NCBI GenBank assembly: GCA_030040395.1
Contig: JASHTU010000116.1
Location: forward strand, 1 to 7,823
Direction: 5' to 3'
Origin: Acidobacteriaceae bacterium
GTDB taxonomy: Bacteria; Acidobacteriota; Terriglobia; Terriglobales; Acidobacteriaceae
Length of the DNA stretch: 7,823 nucleotides
Shown: one piece after another, positions 6,631 through 7,823 of the stretch
Numbering within the stretch: the stretch's first letter is position 1
How the letters are laid out: every line of letters starts with the position of its first letter
Made by a program: the position numbers and the translations under genes
Notes under the pieces: model-generated
The model's input: the letters and a program-made list of their open reading frames with translations, nothing else
Database searches by the model: none
What the model was told of the DNA's origin: nothing

Positions 6631-6652
6631 CGATTGAAGCGGGATTCAATCG
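6631..6652. promoter_or_regulatory. 22-bp perfect-arm palindrome just downstream of the transcription start: operator candidate
   Basis: CGATTGAA (6631-6638) and TTCAATCG (6645-6652) are perfect eight-base inverted arms around GCGGGA. The distance between arm centres is about 14 bases, close to more than one helical turn. Its place at about +5 to +26 of the rightward transcript is the classic place for a repressor operator. It could equally form a stem-loop in the 5' leader. The gene it controls may be the regulator-like gene itself, and from this shared region it could also affect the divergent receptor gene. Confidence 0.5.
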
Positions 6653-6723
6653 CCGGGGAAGTACTTCATCTAGAAGGGGCTTGCGTCTACACACTCGTGA
6701 TAGAACGCTGCAAGCTCGCTTTT

Positions 6724-7823
6724 ATGTCCGAGACGGTCCTTCCGGGGCGCATCCCCGCGGGGGTTCTCATGGAAAAAGGCTGTTTGGATCAAGGCGTCAC
6801 GTCGGAAGCCGTCCGAGCAGAGCTCGAGCGCATCCTTGCGAGCCCGGAATTCAAGTCCAGCAAGCGCTGCCAGGATTTCCTCGATTTCGTCGTCGCTCGC
6901 TCGCTTGCCGGCCTCGCGGACGACTTGAAGGAGCGCACGGTCGGTATCGAGGTTTTCGGCCGGCCTCCGTCCTACGACACCAGCACAGACGGAATTGTCA
7001 GGATCAACGCCAGCGAGGTGCGGAAACGCCTGGCGATTTTCTACGCCGACCCTGCCCGTTACAGCGAATGCCGGATCAGTCTCCCCACCGGCGCCTACGT
7101 TCCCCAGTTCTCGAAGCCTGCTACAACAGCCCCAGAAGCGAGCATCCCGCGCCAGCCGCAGCCCGCCGTCCCGGGAACAGTGAAAGCAAATCTCGCGGAA
7201 TTGACGGCTACGCCCGCCCGATCGCAAAGCTCATCCCGAAGCACGAAGTTCGGTCGAAGAATCTTCGTGTTCGCTGTTGCGGCCATCCTGGCTGCAGCGG
7301 CTCTCTCCGTGCGCTGGCTTGGCGCCCGCCATCGTCAAACCATCGTCGACGAGTTCTGGCAGCCGATGTTTCAAGGCAAGACGCCGATCATGATTGTCCC
7401 GGCGTACGTGCCCACATACGATCCCGAGACCAATCCGCCCAACGGCCGGTTCACTTTGATGACCGATCAGTATGTCGGCGGCGGGGATCTCGTTGCCGCC
7501 GTTCAAGTCTCCTCCATGCTGGTGCGCCTCGGTTATCCGTTCAATCTGCGCATGGGCGCCGGTGTCTCGCTCGACGACCTTCGCAATACGCCTACGGTTC
7601 TGATCGGTTACTCGAGCACTCAATGGAAAGACGTAACCAAAAAATTTCGCTTCTTTGTGGATGACAGCAGCAACGGGATGATTAGGGATAACGGCAAACC
7701 AACCGACTGGTATCCGCATCATGAGACGCCGGAGCACCACACCGACGAGGATTATGCGGTCATTTCGCGCGCCTTCGATCCGGAAACCCGCTCCATGCTG
7801 ATCCTGGTCAGCGGCTGCATGCA
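6724..7823 (+). CDS. Membrane-anchored protein with a possible DNA-binding N-terminal domain (3' end outside the window)
   Basis: The frame is open from ATG 6724 to the window edge (366 codons, no stop). Residues of about 27-128 form a domain I recognise from acidobacterial hypothetical proteins and some rhizobial adenylate-cyclase-like proteins. Its signature runs RAELERILASPEFKSSKR, FLDFVV, LKERTVGIEVFGRPPSYDT, DGIVRINASEVRKRLAIFY. A Pro/Ala/Ser-rich linker (about 130-178) leads to one transmembrane segment (about 179-197, IFVFAVAAILAAAALSVRWL). The C-terminal part (from about 205) has FWQPMF, PTVLIGYSSTQW, RFFVDD and DYAVISRAFDPETRSMLILV, which I recall as conserved in that family but without known function. 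The plan resembles ToxR/CadC-type one-component regulators, but the DNA-binding role is inference. No Shine-Dalgarno precedes 6724; ATG 6769 has GGGGG five bases upstream and would remove only 15 residues before the domain, so it may be the true start. Divergent from the receptor gene, it may regulate it. Confidence 0.78.
   Translation, partial: MSETVLPGRIPAGVLMEKGCLDQGVTSEAVRAELERILASPEFKSSKRCQDFLDFVVARSLAGLADDLKERTVGIEVFGRPPSYDTSTDGIVRINASEVRKRLAIFYADPARYSECRISLPTGAYVPQFSKPATTAPEASIPRQPQPAVPGTVKANLAELTATPARSQSSSRSTKFGRRIFVFAVAAILAAAALSVRWLGARHRQTIVDEFWQPMFQGKTPIMIVPAYVPTYDPETNPPNGRFTLMTDQYVGGGDLVAAVQVSSMLVRLGYPFNLRMGAGVSLDDLRNTPTVLIGYSSTQWKDVTKKFRFFVDDSSNGMIRDNGKPTDWYPHHETPEHHTDEDYAVISRAFDPETRSMLILVSGCM

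Noticed and set aside
2829..6652. Inverted repeats as a CRISPR array or mobile-element ends
   Set aside because: The palindromes differ in outer sequence, are not regularly spaced, and no transposase or Cas gene is present in the window.
6681..7664. A 327-codon plus-strand frame in the right part of the window
   Set aside because: It is another frame of the same bases as the membrane-anchored protein at 6724-7823; its product is Arg/Pro/Ser-rich with no domain, while the chosen frame gives a patterned domain and a membrane helix.
6670..7740. Minus-strand frames opposite the rightward gene
   Set aside because: They are antisense to the better-supported gene and no Shine-Dalgarno or family feature was seen.

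Overview
The window (7823 bases, fairly GC-rich) most probably comes from an acidobacterium (Acidobacteriota, Terriglobia-like). The main reason is the large Oar-type TonB-dependent receptor with an N-terminal carboxypeptidase-regulatory-like domain, a class strongly expanded in that phylum. Supporting this are a Tat-exported glycoside-hydrolase-like protein with a built-in discoidin domain, and a protein whose N-terminal domain I recognise from acidobacterial 'hypothetical' proteins. The taxonomic call is inference from protein style, not from a marker gene.

Layout from left to right. At 1-56 (minus) is the first 18 codons of a gene leaving the window, with a signal-peptide-like start. At 57-393 is an intergenic stretch with no convincing gene. 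At 394-2661 (minus) is a 755-residue Tat-exported protein with a clan GH-A-like TIM barrel interrupted by a factor V/VIII type C (discoidin) domain. At 2662-2877 is a highly structured gap with three hairpins, a possible 20-codon leader ORF and a stretch that is open in frame with the hydrolase. At 2878-6438 (minus) is an outer-membrane TonB-dependent receptor of 1186 residues; its start is corrected to the ATG at 6438 by a strong Shine-Dalgarno. At 6439-6723 is a divergent regulatory region with palindromes, including a near-consensus sigma-70 promoter facing right. At 6724-7823 (plus, running off the end) is a protein with a possible DNA-binding N-terminal domain, one transmembrane segment and a C-terminal domain of unknown function.

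How it may work together (inference): the receptor imports a glycan-derived or other large substrate across the outer membrane, the Tat-exported hydrolase-like protein binds and cleaves the glycan in the periplasm or outside, and the divergently transcribed membrane-anchored protein could be the regulator. Receptor and hydrolase lie on the same strand but are separated by 216 bases with terminator-like hairpins, so their co-transcription is uncertain. No rRNA, tRNA, CRISPR array, insertion sequence or attachment site was seen.
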